Below are positions 32,142-40,560 of a DNA stretch of 42,520 nt, piece by piece (position 1 is the stretch's first letter; every line of letters starts with the position of its first letter). Origin of the DNA: Patescibacteria group bacterium (GTDB lineage: Bacteria > Patescibacteriota > Microgenomatia > UBA1406 > GWC2-37-13). The notes under the pieces were generated by a model. It searched no databases. It was given only the letters and a program-made list of their open reading frames with translations, and had not been told where the DNA came from. The stretch is taken from positions 1 through 42,520 of the forward strand of contig JAMCST010000008.1 in the NCBI GenBank assembly GCA_023380935.1, written 5' to 3'. Position numbers and translations under genes: made by a program.

Positions 32142-32984
32142 TTACGGACAGTGACAACCGTTGACCGGATCAAACCTGGAAGTGTAACAGGCGTCGTAGG
32201 TCTGGAACAGTTTTAGTCCGCCTTCGCACAGGTCGGTCTTACTATTGCAGTCGTTGGTGGTAAAGTTACAGGGTTTACAACCGCTAGTGGAACAATAATA
32301 TTGGGTAAAATTCGGGTCAATGGTGGGGCTGGGCCATGGGGTTGGCGCGGCCGTGGTAGTCGGACTTGGGGAAGAAACGGGGGTAACGGCTGCGGTCGGT
32401 GACGGTGTCGGTGACGGCGGCGGCGTGTTTGTCGCTACCACCGGAACGGTTGGGACGGGAGTCGCTGTTGGCAACGGACCTACCGGTGGCGTTTCTTCAA
32501 TTACGTCCCGACACAGGGATGAATCGGTGTTCGGGCTACCAATTCCGTAATTATATGCCAAATCCGGTGCGCCGCTGCTTTCGAGATGGCTGCAGATGCG
32601 ATACCACTGACGACCGCCGCTGCAGCTGAACTGGAACAGATAGCGGCGGCGCGGGTATTCGGGATCACAGTGGAGCTTTGGCAGATAGGCGCCGAAGTTG
32701 TTCCTCACCAAACCGCAGACATGACAGCTGCAGATTGATCCGTTTGCCACTACTGCATCGTCACACAGCTCGTTCGCAGACGGATAACCGTCTTTGTCGT
32801 TATAGTAATCTTCAAGGGTTTTTTGCATTACCGTCAGATCGTGTTTTCTCTGGGTATCCCAGGCCCTTTCCATTTCTTTTTTTGGGTTAAGAAACAACAA
32901 CGCAATCACCGTCATTACGGCCACCAACGCCATCACAATAATCACTTCGATCAGGGTAAAGCTCGCTTCTGTATGACTATTCAT
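32142..32984 (-). CDS. Cysteine-rich type IV pilin-like protein with Pro/Thr linker
   Basis: Starting at the ATG at 32984 gives a short leader MNSHTEAS followed by FTLIEVIIVMALVAVMTVIAL, the class III signal and helix of type IV pilins. An open frame extends upstream to 33062 but would put 26 extra residues before the leader. The residue before the predicted cut is Ser instead of the normal Gly. The ectodomain has many cysteines and the motifs LEDYYNDKDGYPS and YNYGIGSPN, shared with the protein at 36586. A long Pro/Thr/Ser linker and a second cysteine cluster end the protein. It could be a minor pilin or a pseudopilin of the uptake system. The giant surface gene converges with it, 10 nt apart. 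Confidence 0.85.
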   Translation of the reverse strand: MNSHTEASFTLIEVIIVMALVAVMTVIALLFLNPKKEMERAWDTQRKHDLTVMQKTLEDYYNDKDGYPSANELCDDAVVANGSICSCHVCGLVRNNFGAYLPKLHCDPEYPRRRYLFQFSCSGGRQWYRICSHLESSGAPDLAYNYGIGSPNTDSSLCRDVIEETPPVGPLPTATPVPTVPVVATNTPPPSPTPSPTAAVTPVSSPSPTTTAAPTPWPSPTIDPNFTQYYCSTSGCKPCNFTTNDCNSKTDLCEGGLKLFQTYDACYTSRFDPVNGCHCP

Positions 32985-33058
32985 ATGCCTATTAACATGA
33001 CCGATATGTTTGGGTTCCCCGGCCAGTCCATACATTACGCAAACATCAGCCACATCGA

Positions 33059-34462
33059 TCACACCTGTGAATGCACGATTCCCAGTCCCTCCGGATTTTC
33101 CAAACTGTATTTCATCTCCATCAGGTCATCATATTTGTATTTTTTCAGACTGAAGCTAAAGGTTGAACCTTGGTTGTGGCCGGCGGAAAACACCCAGATC
33201 TTTCCTTGGAGTTTCTCTATAATGCTTTTGCAGATATACAGACCCAAACCCGTGCCCTGATCGGCTTTTTGGTTGGTAACATACGAACCCTTCAGCATGC
33301 CGAATTTTTGGAAAAGCTTACCGATGTCTTCTTTATCAACACCCACACCGGTGTCGATCACGTCAGTTACGATCACCATATCGTCTTCACGAACGTTAAT
33401 TTTTATTAATCCGTTGGCCGGCGTGAATTTTAACGCATTACCAATCAGATTGATCAACACTTCTTTTATTTTATCGGTGTCGCCGATCACCCCGGATCCG
33501 TCTTCTAATGAAGAATTGAGCTGAAATTTGACTTTTAGCTCTTCGGCGCGCGGCTTCACTTCCTCGATCACGTCTTTAATCAGTTTTACCAGGTTGATTT
33601 TTTCGATGCTGAAGTTGATCCGGCCGGTTTCGATCCGGGAAATATTCAGAATGTCGTTTACCAGCTTGATCATTCTTGTGGTTGAGCTATACGAACGTTC
33701 GATATAGTACTTAAGCTTCCCTTCCACTGGTCCGCCCTTGCCCTGGATTGCCAACCACAAATAGGAACGAATCGCAGTCAACGGCGTTCTCAATTCATGC
33801 GAAGTGACCGAGATAAATTCGTCTTTGAGCCGATCCAGTTCCCGCAGATGCAGATTGGCTTTTTGCAACTCAATATTAAGATTCTGAATTTGGTCCCTTG
33901 ACTCGCGTTCGGCCAAAATCGTCTTGGCCAGCGCCCGGCTGTAAACCATCATAAATACCAGATACATCAGTCTTACCAGTAACAGTACAAAATTCATCAG
34001 GTCGGCCGGCTGTTCGTTTTTTAGGACAAGATACACCCATTCGCTGGCCGTCGCCGACATCATGGTCGCCACCACCAGGATCGAAATTTTGATGTTTAGG
34101 TTAAGCGACGACTCCATCATCGTCAAACCGTAAAGAATGAAAAAATGGCCGTTAATCCGATCAATGTGGTGTAAAAAATACGTCAGCAATAACACGCTGC
34201 TTACCAGCTGAACATTGAGAATGGCGGTAAAGCTTAAACCGTGTTTACGCCGGTAATATATCCAATATTCGAATATCAGGCTGGAGAAAAACGCGGTGAT
34301 AATACAACCGGTCACCTGGGGCAGGTCTTTTATCTGAATGTTGGTGAAACGCGGCAGCACCACGATCACGATCATGAACACCCCTTCAATAAAGATCTTG
34401 GTGGCCGAAGACAACAATCGCAGTTGGCTACGCCGCTTTTCATCCTCTTCCGGCTGGTTCAT
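33059..34462 (-). CDS. Membrane sensor histidine kinase
   Basis: The kinase has about six membrane helices (residues 25-185 of the longest form), a coiled-coil stretch, a HisKA domain with the phospho-acceptor box FISVTSHELRTPLTAIRSYL (His225 from the first ATG), and a HATPase domain with LINLIGNALKFT (N box), DTGVGV (G1) and GTGLGL (G2). All catalytic motifs are intact. Two ATGs are possible; the one at 34471 overlaps a TATAAT -10 box, so the start at 34462 is preferred. There is no periplasmic sensor domain, so the signal is probably sensed in the membrane. The response regulator at 35438 is its likely partner. Confidence 0.93.
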   Translation of the reverse strand: MNQPEEDEKRRSQLRLLSSATKIFIEGVFMIVIVVLPRFTNIQIKDLPQVTGCIITAFFSSLIFEYWIYYRRKHGLSFTAILNVQLVSSVLLLTYFLHHIDRINGHFFILYGLTMMESSLNLNIKISILVVATMMSATASEWVYLVLKNEQPADLMNFVLLLVRLMYLVFMMVYSRALAKTILAERESRDQIQNLNIELQKANLHLRELDRLKDEFISVTSHELRTPLTAIRSYLWLAIQGKGGPVEGKLKYYIERSYSSTTRMIKLVNDILNISRIETGRINFSIEKINLVKLIKDVIEEVKPRAEELKVKFQLNSSLEDGSGVIGDTDKIKEVLINLIGNALKFTPANGLIKINVREDDMVIVTDVIDTGVGVDKEDIGKLFQKFGMLKGSYVTNQKADQGTGLGLYICKSIIEKLQGKIWVFSAGHNQGSTFSFSLKKYKYDDLMEMKYSLENPEGLGIVHSQV

Positions 34463-34469
34463 GAATTTC

Positions 34470-34475
34470 ATTATA
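34470..34475 (-). promoter_or_regulatory. -10 box of the histidine kinase gene
   Basis: TATAAT on the minus strand overlaps the first possible ATG (34471) and lies 7 nt before the second (34462). A weak -35, TTCATA, is 18 nt upstream. This argues for a leaderless transcript starting at the second ATG. Confidence 0.5.
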
Positions 34476-34507
34476 ACAATAACAAGATTAATTTATGAAG
34501 ACGTAGG

Positions 34508-34536
34508 TTGCTTTATTAGCGCTCAAGTACTATAAT
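34508..34536 (+). promoter_or_regulatory. Promoter of the 34561 methyltransferase
   Basis: TTGCTT (34508-34513), 17 nt, then a perfect TATAAT (34531-34536). An AGGA sequence at 34550-34553 precedes the ATG at 34561, so this gene has a short leader with a possible ribosome-binding site. Confidence 0.6.
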
Positions 34537-34560
34537 GCTACGCACGAACAGGACGAGCAT

Positions 34561-35406
34561 ATGACTACAAGCCACACAGAACGAATTGGACCATATGTCC
34601 AGATAACCGAAAAAGGGCTACGCGTTACTTCACTTGGTCTGCTAGGACATGTTATTGCCAATCTACGACGGGGCGGTATGCCAAGAGACCTGCGACCTTA
34701 TACTGAAATCATGTCGGCGCCTAATGCGCCAAAACAGGCCGTAGATCAAGCATATTCGGGAGTTAAACAACTGGAGGACGGCTATCGCGCCATCGTAATG
34801 GCATATCCTGACGCATATATTCAAAGAATTATTCATCGTAGTGAAAGTGAACCAACCATTGTGGTCGTCGGAAGCGGAGGAGGAGGTATTGAGGCTCCTT
34901 ATGACGGACGCGCCAACATTATATCGGTGGATATTGCCTCTTCGGCCTTACCAAACCGGACCGAAACCCGATTTCCAGTACAGGCGTCGGGAATTCGGTT
35001 ACCTTTTCCTGACAATGCGGTTGACGGTGTGGTTTGTAATAATGTGCTTCACCATCTGCGCACGGCTAAAAATAACCAACCCGATCTCCAGGCCATGGTG
35101 GCCATTATGGCCGAAGCTGCCCGCGTAAGTAAAACGGGTCCGTGCATTGCCGACCCGTATCCTGACCCTAAAGCCCAACTGGCAGTTTCCGTATTGGCAT
35201 CAGTTCCTTTTAAAGGCAATCCTCTGGGAAAACATGAGGCAGTGATGTCGTATACGCTCGGAGTTCGTGAGGGCGACTTAAAAATGGCTATCGTGATGAC
35301 CAATATATTACTTGAGCGTTCTGGGTTAAGGGACAAAAAACTCGCATATTTTCAAAAACCGCCGTTTTTTCACGGGGCACGCGGCATGTATGATAACCAT
35401 ATTTGA
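34561..35406 (+). CDS. SAM-dependent methyltransferase (class I)
   Basis: The 281-residue protein has a methyltransferase core with motif I TIVVVGSGGGGIEAPYDG (about 99-116), acidic IISVDIASSA, and IRLPFPDNAVDGVVCNNVLHHLR, the typical type 11 signature after motif II. The first 95 residues are a family-specific N-terminal region without a known match. It lies divergently from the histidine kinase and 31 nt upstream of the response regulator. The substrate is unknown; the neighbourhood gives no pathway. Confidence 0.85.
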   Translation: MTTSHTERIGPYVQITEKGLRVTSLGLLGHVIANLRRGGMPRDLRPYTEIMSAPNAPKQAVDQAYSGVKQLEDGYRAIVMAYPDAYIQRIIHRSESEPTIVVVGSGGGGIEAPYDGRANIISVDIASSALPNRTETRFPVQASGIRLPFPDNAVDGVVCNNVLHHLRTAKNNQPDLQAMVAIMAEAARVSKTGPCIADPYPDPKAQLAVSVLASVPFKGNPLGKHEAVMSYTLGVREGDLKMAIVMTNILLERSGLRDKKLAYFQKPPFFHGARGMYDNHI

Positions 35407-35437
35407 CTTTCCCTTCTTCTTTTGTTAGCTTTATTGC

Positions 35438-35815
35438 ATGGATAAGAAGATCTTGATTATTGACGACGACCTGTATATCCGCGACCTGTACGAGGAAATC
35501 TTCAAAGATGCCGGTTTTAGCGTGACCAGCGCGGTTGACGGCAAAGACGGCCTGGAAAAAATCAGGCAGGGTGGCTACTCTGTCATTCTGCTGGATGTAA
35601 TGATGCCCAAACTCGACGGTCTGGGGGTGCTGACCGAACTGCGGACCAAACCGGCGCTTCAACCCAACGGTCCGATCATTCTTCTCACCAATCTCGCCCA
35701 CGATCAGGTAATCAAGGAAGCGATGGCTAAGGGCGTGAAAGGCTATTTGATCAAGGCCGATCTCAATCCGGACGAACTGGTACGCAAGGTAAAGGGCTTA
35801 GCGGGACTTCAGTAA
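35438..35815 (+). CDS. Response regulator, receiver domain only (CheY-like)
   Basis: The 125-residue protein is a single receiver domain: acidic pair and third acid in ILIIDDDLYIRD (Asp9-Asp11), phospho-acceptor Asp53 in VILLDVMMPKLDG, Thr84 in IILLTN and Lys106 in GYLIKADLNP. There is no output domain, so it must act by protein contact, as stand-alone receivers do. The histidine kinase at 33059-34462 is the only kinase in view and a natural partner. Its end overlaps the convergent membrane-protein gene by 18 nt. Confidence 0.95.
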   Translation: MDKKILIIDDDLYIRDLYEEIFKDAGFSVTSAVDGKDGLEKIRQGGYSVILLDVMMPKLDGLGVLTELRTKPALQPNGPIILLTNLAHDQVIKEAMAKGVKGYLIKADLNPDELVRKVKGLAGLQ

Positions 35816-36517
35816 TTTCTTTCCGGTGGCTGATTCCTCAAACTCTTTGACCATTTTCAATAACTCGTCGCTTAAGGTAATGATTTTTCTCTCTCGGTCT
35901 TTGTCCGCGCTGACGCGGATTTTCCGGCGCGCCACATAGGCAATCTGTCTGATGTCGTCGATCTTTTCCCTTAGCCGGGCCGACAACCGGGTGATTTGAT
36001 TGGCCAGCAACTCCTCTACTTGGTCTTTGAGCTGGCCGTGTTCCTTTTCCAAAATCAGGATTTTCTTTTCGCTTTCCTTTAAACGCAGGTACTCCTTACG
36101 CACCAAGTAGGAAACCGGGATGATCAGAAACATCGAGACCATCATCATGATGTCCCAGCTGAAGTCCATCGGTCCGACGTTGGGAATAAAAAGGAGAATC
36201 AGCAGGCTGATGAATACCGTGGCGATCAGGCGGGAGTATAAAAAGGTCAGAAAAATCGTCAGCAGGTACAACCAGTACATAAACGGCGACAAGAACCAGC
36301 CAGTGATGCCGACGACTAACAGAATAAAGGCAAAAAAACTGAAGACAATGGCATTGGACTGCTTTTTCTTGAACAGCACCAGGGAAATCATCAGACTGAT
36401 TACCAGAATCAACAGATGCAAGCTGTACGGTTTGGTCGCTGCCGCCGTGGTAAAAAGGTAGATCGCTCCGGTTAGCCCGATCACTCCCCATCCTGAATAA
36501 CGATTATGTTGATTCAT
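35798..36517 (-). CDS. Polytopic membrane protein with coiled-coil tail (paralog of 1639 gene)
   Basis: From the ATG at 36517 the product is 239 residues: about six hydrophobic helices, then a long charged coiled coil starting RKEYLRLKESEKKILILEKEHGQLKDQVEELL and a basic helical end. There is no kinase or phosphatase motif. The start at 36517 is chosen because a TATTAT -10 box overlaps the ATG at 36526; the frame extends to a TTG at 36553. The layout and the EYL-EK-LE junction match the protein at 1639-2286. Placed between a stand-alone receiver and a pilin gene, it might be a signalling scaffold; this is speculative. Confidence 0.75.
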   Translation of the reverse strand: MNQHNRYSGWGVIGLTGAIYLFTTAAATKPYSLHLLILVISLMISLVLFKKKQSNAIVFSFFAFILLVVGITGWFLSPFMYWLYLLTIFLTFLYSRLIATVFISLLILLFIPNVGPMDFSWDIMMMVSMFLIIPVSYLVRKEYLRLKESEKKILILEKEHGQLKDQVEELLANQITRLSARLREKIDDIRQIAYVARRKIRVSADKDRERKIITLSDELLKMVKEFEESATGKKLLKSR

Positions 36518-36524
36518 TATTTTC

Positions 36525-36553
36525 ATAATAGACACTTCTTTGGTTTTTTTCAA
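36525..36553 (-). promoter_or_regulatory. Promoter of the 35798-36517 membrane protein
   Basis: On the minus strand TTGAAA (36553-36548), 17 nt, then TATTAT (36530-36525); the ATG at 36517 follows 7 nt later. It overlaps the promoter of the divergent pilin gene, so the two may compete for RNA polymerase. Confidence 0.6.
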
Positions 36554-36566
36554 ATTTAGTTATAAT
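36539..36566 (+). promoter_or_regulatory. Promoter of the 36586 pilin gene
   Basis: A perfect TATAAT (36561-36566) overlaps the first possible ATG (36565). An imperfect -35, TTTGGT, lies 16 nt upstream at 36539-36544. This makes the ATG at 36586 the likely start with a leader of about 12 nt. Confidence 0.55.
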
Positions 36567-36585
36567 GAATATATTTCGCCCATTT

Positions 36586-37332
36586 ATGGTGCATCAGCCT
36601 GACCGCGGTTTTACCCTGATTGAGCTTATCCTGGTAATGGGAATTTTAAGCGTGCTTATCTACGCGTTATTTTCCATCTTTGACCCGTTGAAACAGTTCT
36701 ACAAAGCCCGCGACTCAAAAAAGAAAACCGAGCTCTCGTCTCTGAAAAGAACCCTGGAGGATTGGTACAACGATAAGGGTTGCTATCCCAAAGCCGAAGA
36801 GATATGTTACGGTTACGAAAGCGGCGGCAACATCGTCTACAACCATCCTCCTACCGCCGTCTTTCCCGCCGGCGTCAATCAGTGTTACGTCTGCGGGTTA
36901 CAGGCTGATTCGCCCGAAGCGGCCCCCTATGCCACCCGGTTTCCCTGCTCTCCCCAACACCGGGAAAACGGCAGCCGCTGGTGGCGGCAAGATTTTGCCT
37001 ATGAAGCTGATTCGCTCGATGCCGACTGTCCGCAGTCATATCGCATCTACGCCAAGTTGGAATATCCGCTCGACCCGGCCATCCGGACAGTAAGATGCAT
37101 CGCTTCAAGCTGCGGACCGCAACCCGACAGCTACGGCTATAACTACGGCATCTCCAGTCCGAACAGCGCCCTTTACCAATCAAGCGGCTCAACCTGTCTG
37201 GTTGACGACAATCTCGGCAGCCAGGCCTGTCAGGCGTGTGGCCCGGCCGGGTGCTCCGGAGTCGCCTGCCGGAGCCCGGTATACTCCAGCTGGGAACAGT
37301 GTTGTTCGACCAATCCGAATCAGTGTCCGTAA
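36586..37332 (+). CDS. Cysteine-rich type IV pilin-like protein
   Basis: From the ATG at 36586 the 248-residue product begins MVHQPDRG followed by FTLIELILVMGILSVLIYALF. This is a canonical prepilin leader with Gly at the cleavage site and Glu at +5. The ectodomain has about 20 cysteines, LEDWYNDKGCYPKAEEICYG and YGYNYGISSPNS, which match the protein at 32142-32984; the two are paralogs. Multiple disulfides suggest a stable extracellular tip or minor pilin. The start was moved seven codons downstream because the earlier ATG lies in the -10 box. Confidence 0.87.
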   Translation: MVHQPDRGFTLIELILVMGILSVLIYALFSIFDPLKQFYKARDSKKKTELSSLKRTLEDWYNDKGCYPKAEEICYGYESGGNIVYNHPPTAVFPAGVNQCYVCGLQADSPEAAPYATRFPCSPQHRENGSRWWRQDFAYEADSLDADCPQSYRIYAKLEYPLDPAIRTVRCIASSCGPQPDSYGYNYGISSPNSALYQSSGSTCLVDDNLGSQACQACGPAGCSGVACRSPVYSSWEQCCSTNPNQCP

Positions 37333-37338
37333 TTTCGG

Positions 37339-37367
37339 TTGACAGCGAGACAAATTAGTGCTTTAAT
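37339..37367 (+). promoter_or_regulatory. Promoter of the 37438 membrane/TPR gene
   Basis: TTGACA (37339-37344), a 17-nt spacer and TTTAAT (37362-37367) predict transcription from about 37374, giving a leader of about 64 nt. Confidence 0.65.
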
Positions 37368-37378
37368 TTTGTAATAAC

Positions 37379-37400
37379 ACAGATCGGTAGAATGATCTGT
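37379..37400 (+). promoter_or_regulatory. Hairpin at the 5' end of the leader
   Basis: ACAGATC and GATCTGT form a perfect 7-bp stem with an 8-nt loop. It begins about 5 nt after the predicted transcription start of the 37438 gene and could stabilise the mRNA or be an operator in DNA form. Confidence 0.4.
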
Positions 37401-37437
37401 TATTGGTTAATAGTTATTTAATTTATCTTTAGTGACT

Positions 37438-39453
37438 ATGTCGATCTCATCCCCATTAAAAACTCTTAAATCCGCCTTATTAATCGCCACCGTCTTGCTC
37501 TTTCCTCTTTTCTTTCTTCCTATTACCCAGGAGTTTTTTTATACCAATAAACTCTATTTATTGAGCGCCACCGGCCTGTTGCTGATTTTGTGTTCCACTA
37601 TTGAGTTACTGATCAGCCGAACATTAGTCTGGAAGAAAAGTTGGTTTGACAGTGCCTGGTTTTTGCTCTCGGGCACCGTCGCCCTGTCGGTACTAATCTC
37701 TTCCCCGAACAAAATCCAGGCGATCACCAACCCCAACTTTGGTCTATTGATGGTCGTCAGTCTGGCAATCATCGTTTATTACCTGGTCAGGGACACCAAT
37801 CAAGCGGCCATCAAATTGGCGCTTAATCTGGGAACGTTACTGGCCGCCTTGACCGCCATTGCGTTCTACTTCCAGCCGTTGAAAAACCTGTCGCTGGCTA
37901 CCAGTTGGCAGTTCCTGAAAAACCCCAGTTTTTCCACCTTCGGTCAGCCGCTGGGAGCGGTACTATACTTTGGCTTTTTCGCGGTCTACGGCCTGGCCCA
38001 GTTTTACCTAAGCGTTAACCGCCGGCACAAGAACTTTGTGCTGCCGCTTCTGGTCGCGGTCGTCAACGGCCTGGCTTTCGGTTTGTTGGCTTATCAGTTA
38101 ACCAAACCCGGCGCCTTGCTCCTGCCGCCGTTTAACATTTCCTGGTATGCGGCCGTGGAGATTCTTAAAAATCCGCTCACCGCTCTGTTCGGCGTCGGCG
38201 CCGATAACTTTGCCTCCCTGTTTACCCGCGTCAAGGATCTGGCCTACAACCAGTCGTCGTTGTGGCAGATTGCTTCATTTAACCTGTCGCGCTCGGCCCT
38301 GCTGCAAATCGTCAGCGAAGCCGGCATCTTTGCCTTGGCTGCCTTTATTCTATTAGTCACTGAAATCGGCAAGCGCCTGAGTCAGGCCGAACCGCCGGTA
38401 AAACTCGAGGCAGTTTATCTGCTGTTGGCCATGGCGCTTTTTCCCACCAGTTTACCGCTCTGGTTTTTGCTGATTGTTGTGGTGGCCGATATCAGCCGTC
38501 TGGAAAAAGAACCCAAGTCGACCCCGATGACTTTTTCCCTGGCCGGCCTGTTCCCGGTCTGGATCGGCCTGGTGGCCGCCGGAAGCATCGCGGTGATGGG
38601 ATTTGGTTATTTGATCGGCCGGTCGTACCTGGCCGAGGTCAAGTTTAAACAGGCGCTGGACAGCGCCACCCAAAACAATCTTCAGGGGCTGTATCAGTTT
38701 CAGCAACAAGCGATCGCCCTTGATCCCTATCAGGAAAAGTACCGGATTAATTTCTCCCAAACCAATCTGCTGGTGGCCAATAATATCGCCAGTAAGGCCC
38801 AGCCGGCCGCCGGAACCGGCGGAACAGCCAAAACTCCACCGCAGGAACTGACTACCCAGGATAAACAAACCATTAGTCAGGCGATCCAGACAGCCATATC
38901 CGAAGCCAAAGCCGCCAAAGACCTGAATCCGCAGAAATCCAGCAACTGGGAGAACTTGGCTTTGATTTACCGCAACGTTCTCAATGCGGTGCAGGGAGCC
39001 GACGTTTGGACGATTGCCTCATACCAACGCGCGATTGCTCTTGACCCGACCAATCCGACACTCATGCTTAATCTGGGGGGCGTATACTACGGTCTAAGTT
39101 CCTATGATGACGCTACCCGATTGTTCGAGCAGGCGGTAACCAACAAGCCCGATTGGGCCAACGCCCACTACAATCTGGCCTGGGCCAATTACCAAAAGGG
39201 AAACTACCAACAGGCAGCGGCGGAAATGCAGAACGTGATTTCCCTGATCGATCCCAAGACCAACCAACAGGATTACGACAAGGCAAAAAAAGATCTGGAG
39301 GAGTTCAAGAAGAAGCTGCCGGCCGAGGCCCAGTCAACCCCGACCCCCGCCCCGTCCCAGACGAATAAACAGTTGAGTCTGCCGACACCGGTCCCCACCA
39401 CCAGTGAACCGAAGATCCAGCTTCCCAAAGAAGCTAGTCCTGAAGCTAAATAA
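37438..39453 (+). CDS. O-antigen-ligase-like polytopic membrane protein with TPR tail
   Basis: The 671-residue protein has about ten hydrophobic helices in its first 400 residues, with the ligase-like phrase NPLTALFGVGADNFASLFTR and a following extracellular loop. A soluble region with tetratricopeptide repeats (about 524-600; SYQRAIALDPTNPTLMLNLGGVYYGLSSYDDATRLFEQAV and a second unit) and a Pro/Thr-rich C-terminus follow. This is the layout of Wzy/WaaL-type proteins common in these bacteria, which transfer glycans to lipid or protein acceptors. No catalytic residue can be confirmed, so the enzymatic role is an inference. A GTG at 37432 is an alternative start. Confidence 0.75.
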   Translation: MSISSPLKTLKSALLIATVLLFPLFFLPITQEFFYTNKLYLLSATGLLLILCSTIELLISRTLVWKKSWFDSAWFLLSGTVALSVLISSPNKIQAITNPNFGLLMVVSLAIIVYYLVRDTNQAAIKLALNLGTLLAALTAIAFYFQPLKNLSLATSWQFLKNPSFSTFGQPLGAVLYFGFFAVYGLAQFYLSVNRRHKNFVLPLLVAVVNGLAFGLLAYQLTKPGALLLPPFNISWYAAVEILKNPLTALFGVGADNFASLFTRVKDLAYNQSSLWQIASFNLSRSALLQIVSEAGIFALAAFILLVTEIGKRLSQAEPPVKLEAVYLLLAMALFPTSLPLWFLLIVVVADISRLEKEPKSTPMTFSLAGLFPVWIGLVAAGSIAVMGFGYLIGRSYLAEVKFKQALDSATQNNLQGLYQFQQQAIALDPYQEKYRINFSQTNLLVANNIASKAQPAAGTGGTAKTPPQELTTQDKQTISQAIQTAISEAKAAKDLNPQKSSNWENLALIYRNVLNAVQGADVWTIASYQRAIALDPTNPTLMLNLGGVYYGLSSYDDATRLFEQAVTNKPDWANAHYNLAWANYQKGNYQQAAAEMQNVISLIDPKTNQQDYDKAKKDLEEFKKKLPAEAQSTPTPAPSQTNKQLSLPTPVPTTSEPKIQLPKEASPEAK

Positions 39454-39458
39454 GACTG

Positions 39459-39492
39459 ATCGGGCCTATAAATCCTATTGGTCCTATTTAAG
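39459..39492. repeat. GGTCCTATT-type dispersed repeat
   Basis: A short run of GGGCCTATA/TCCTATTGGTCCTAT units between two convergent genes, extending into the last codons of the peptidase gene. It resembles the run at 13510-13550. Confidence 0.4.
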
Positions 39493-40548
39493 ATAGGAAA
39501 GGGGGTTTTCCAGCACCCCGCCGCTTCTGATTTCGAAATGAAGGTGAGTCCCGGTGGAGCGACCGGTAGAACCCATCACTCCAATCTGCTGACCCTGACC
39601 GACGCTCTGTCCAATCGAAACCCCGATGCTGGACAAATGACCATAAAGCGTCTGATAACCATTGTCGTGATCAATAATGATGTGACAACCGTAGCCGTAG
39701 TTGATGCAGCCGGCATAGGACACGGTCCCGTTATCCGAGGCGATCACTGGAGGCATGGTGGGATTGGCAATATCCAGCGCCATGTGGTACCAAACCGGAT
39801 ACTGGGTAATGATGCCCGAGGTCGGCCAGATGAAGTTGGATGATCCCCTGGCGCCCGACTGTACCTGGGAAACAAATTGGGTGGCATAGTATTTGGGCTG
39901 CTCCTCCTCAATCACGCCGTTGGGGACATAAAGAATTTGACCGACCGTTAGACTGAAGGTATCCATGTCGGCAAAGTCGTTAAACGGGAAGTTGACGATG
40001 TTTTGCGGGTCGGTTTTGTATTTTTTGGCAATAGTGTAGATATTGTCGCCGGACACCACCTTGTACACGACACCGGTCACCGGCGGGATTTTTAGCACCT
40101 GGTCCGGCTTGATCGTGTCGCTTTTAAGATCGTTGGCCCATTTGATGGTGTCCACCGAGATGTCGAACTTTTTCGCGATTGTCTCCAGCGTATCACCGGA
40201 CACCACCGTATAGTCGACAATCTTGTCGCGCGGCTTGGCCGAGATCACCGTCGACAACACGCTCTCGTAAGGATTGTAGGAAATCACCGCGGCCTGATAC
40301 TGCTTCGGCTGTTGACTGAAAATGGCGATAAACGGATTGTTTTCGATCACCACCGGACCGGCGATCACCGTGGCGGCCAGCAGGATAATAAACGAGGTGT
40401 TGAGAAACGAGGTGGAATATTTGCCCCGTTTGACGATCAAAAAGGCGACGATGACGTCCTTGAAGCGCTCGAAACCCCGCCCCCAACCGGTCAGTTTGGT
40501 GAATAAGTAGTCTTTAAGGAAAACCAGAAAGTCCTTGAGGTCGTACAT
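39484..40548 (-). CDS. LysM-M23 peptidoglycan endopeptidase, membrane anchored
   Basis: The 354-residue protein has one membrane helix (about 48-68), two LysM peptidoglycan-binding motifs (112-154, YTVVSGDTLETIAKKFDIS; 161-208, YKVVSGDNIYTIAKKYKTD) and a C-terminal M23 (LytM) domain. Zinc ligands are visible in HMALD (His255, Asp259) and HLHFE (His337), with His304 in LYGHLS; the site looks intact. It would cut peptide cross-links in the wall for growth, division or passage of surface structures. It is 12 nt downstream of glutamate dehydrogenase on the same strand. Confidence 0.93.
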   Translation of the reverse strand: MYDLKDFLVFLKDYLFTKLTGWGRGFERFKDVIVAFLIVKRGKYSTSFLNTSFIILLAATVIAGPVVIENNPFIAIFSQQPKQYQAAVISYNPYESVLSTVISAKPRDKIVDYTVVSGDTLETIAKKFDISVDTIKWANDLKSDTIKPDQVLKIPPVTGVVYKVVSGDNIYTIAKKYKTDPQNIVNFPFNDFADMDTFSLTVGQILYVPNGVIEEEQPKYYATQFVSQVQSGARGSSNFIWPTSGIITQYPVWYHMALDIANPTMPPVIASDNGTVSYAGCINYGYGCHIIIDHDNGYQTLYGHLSSIGVSIGQSVGQGQQIGVMGSTGRSTGTHLHFEIRSGGVLENPLSYLK

Positions 40549-40560
40549 ATCCAGGTCTTA

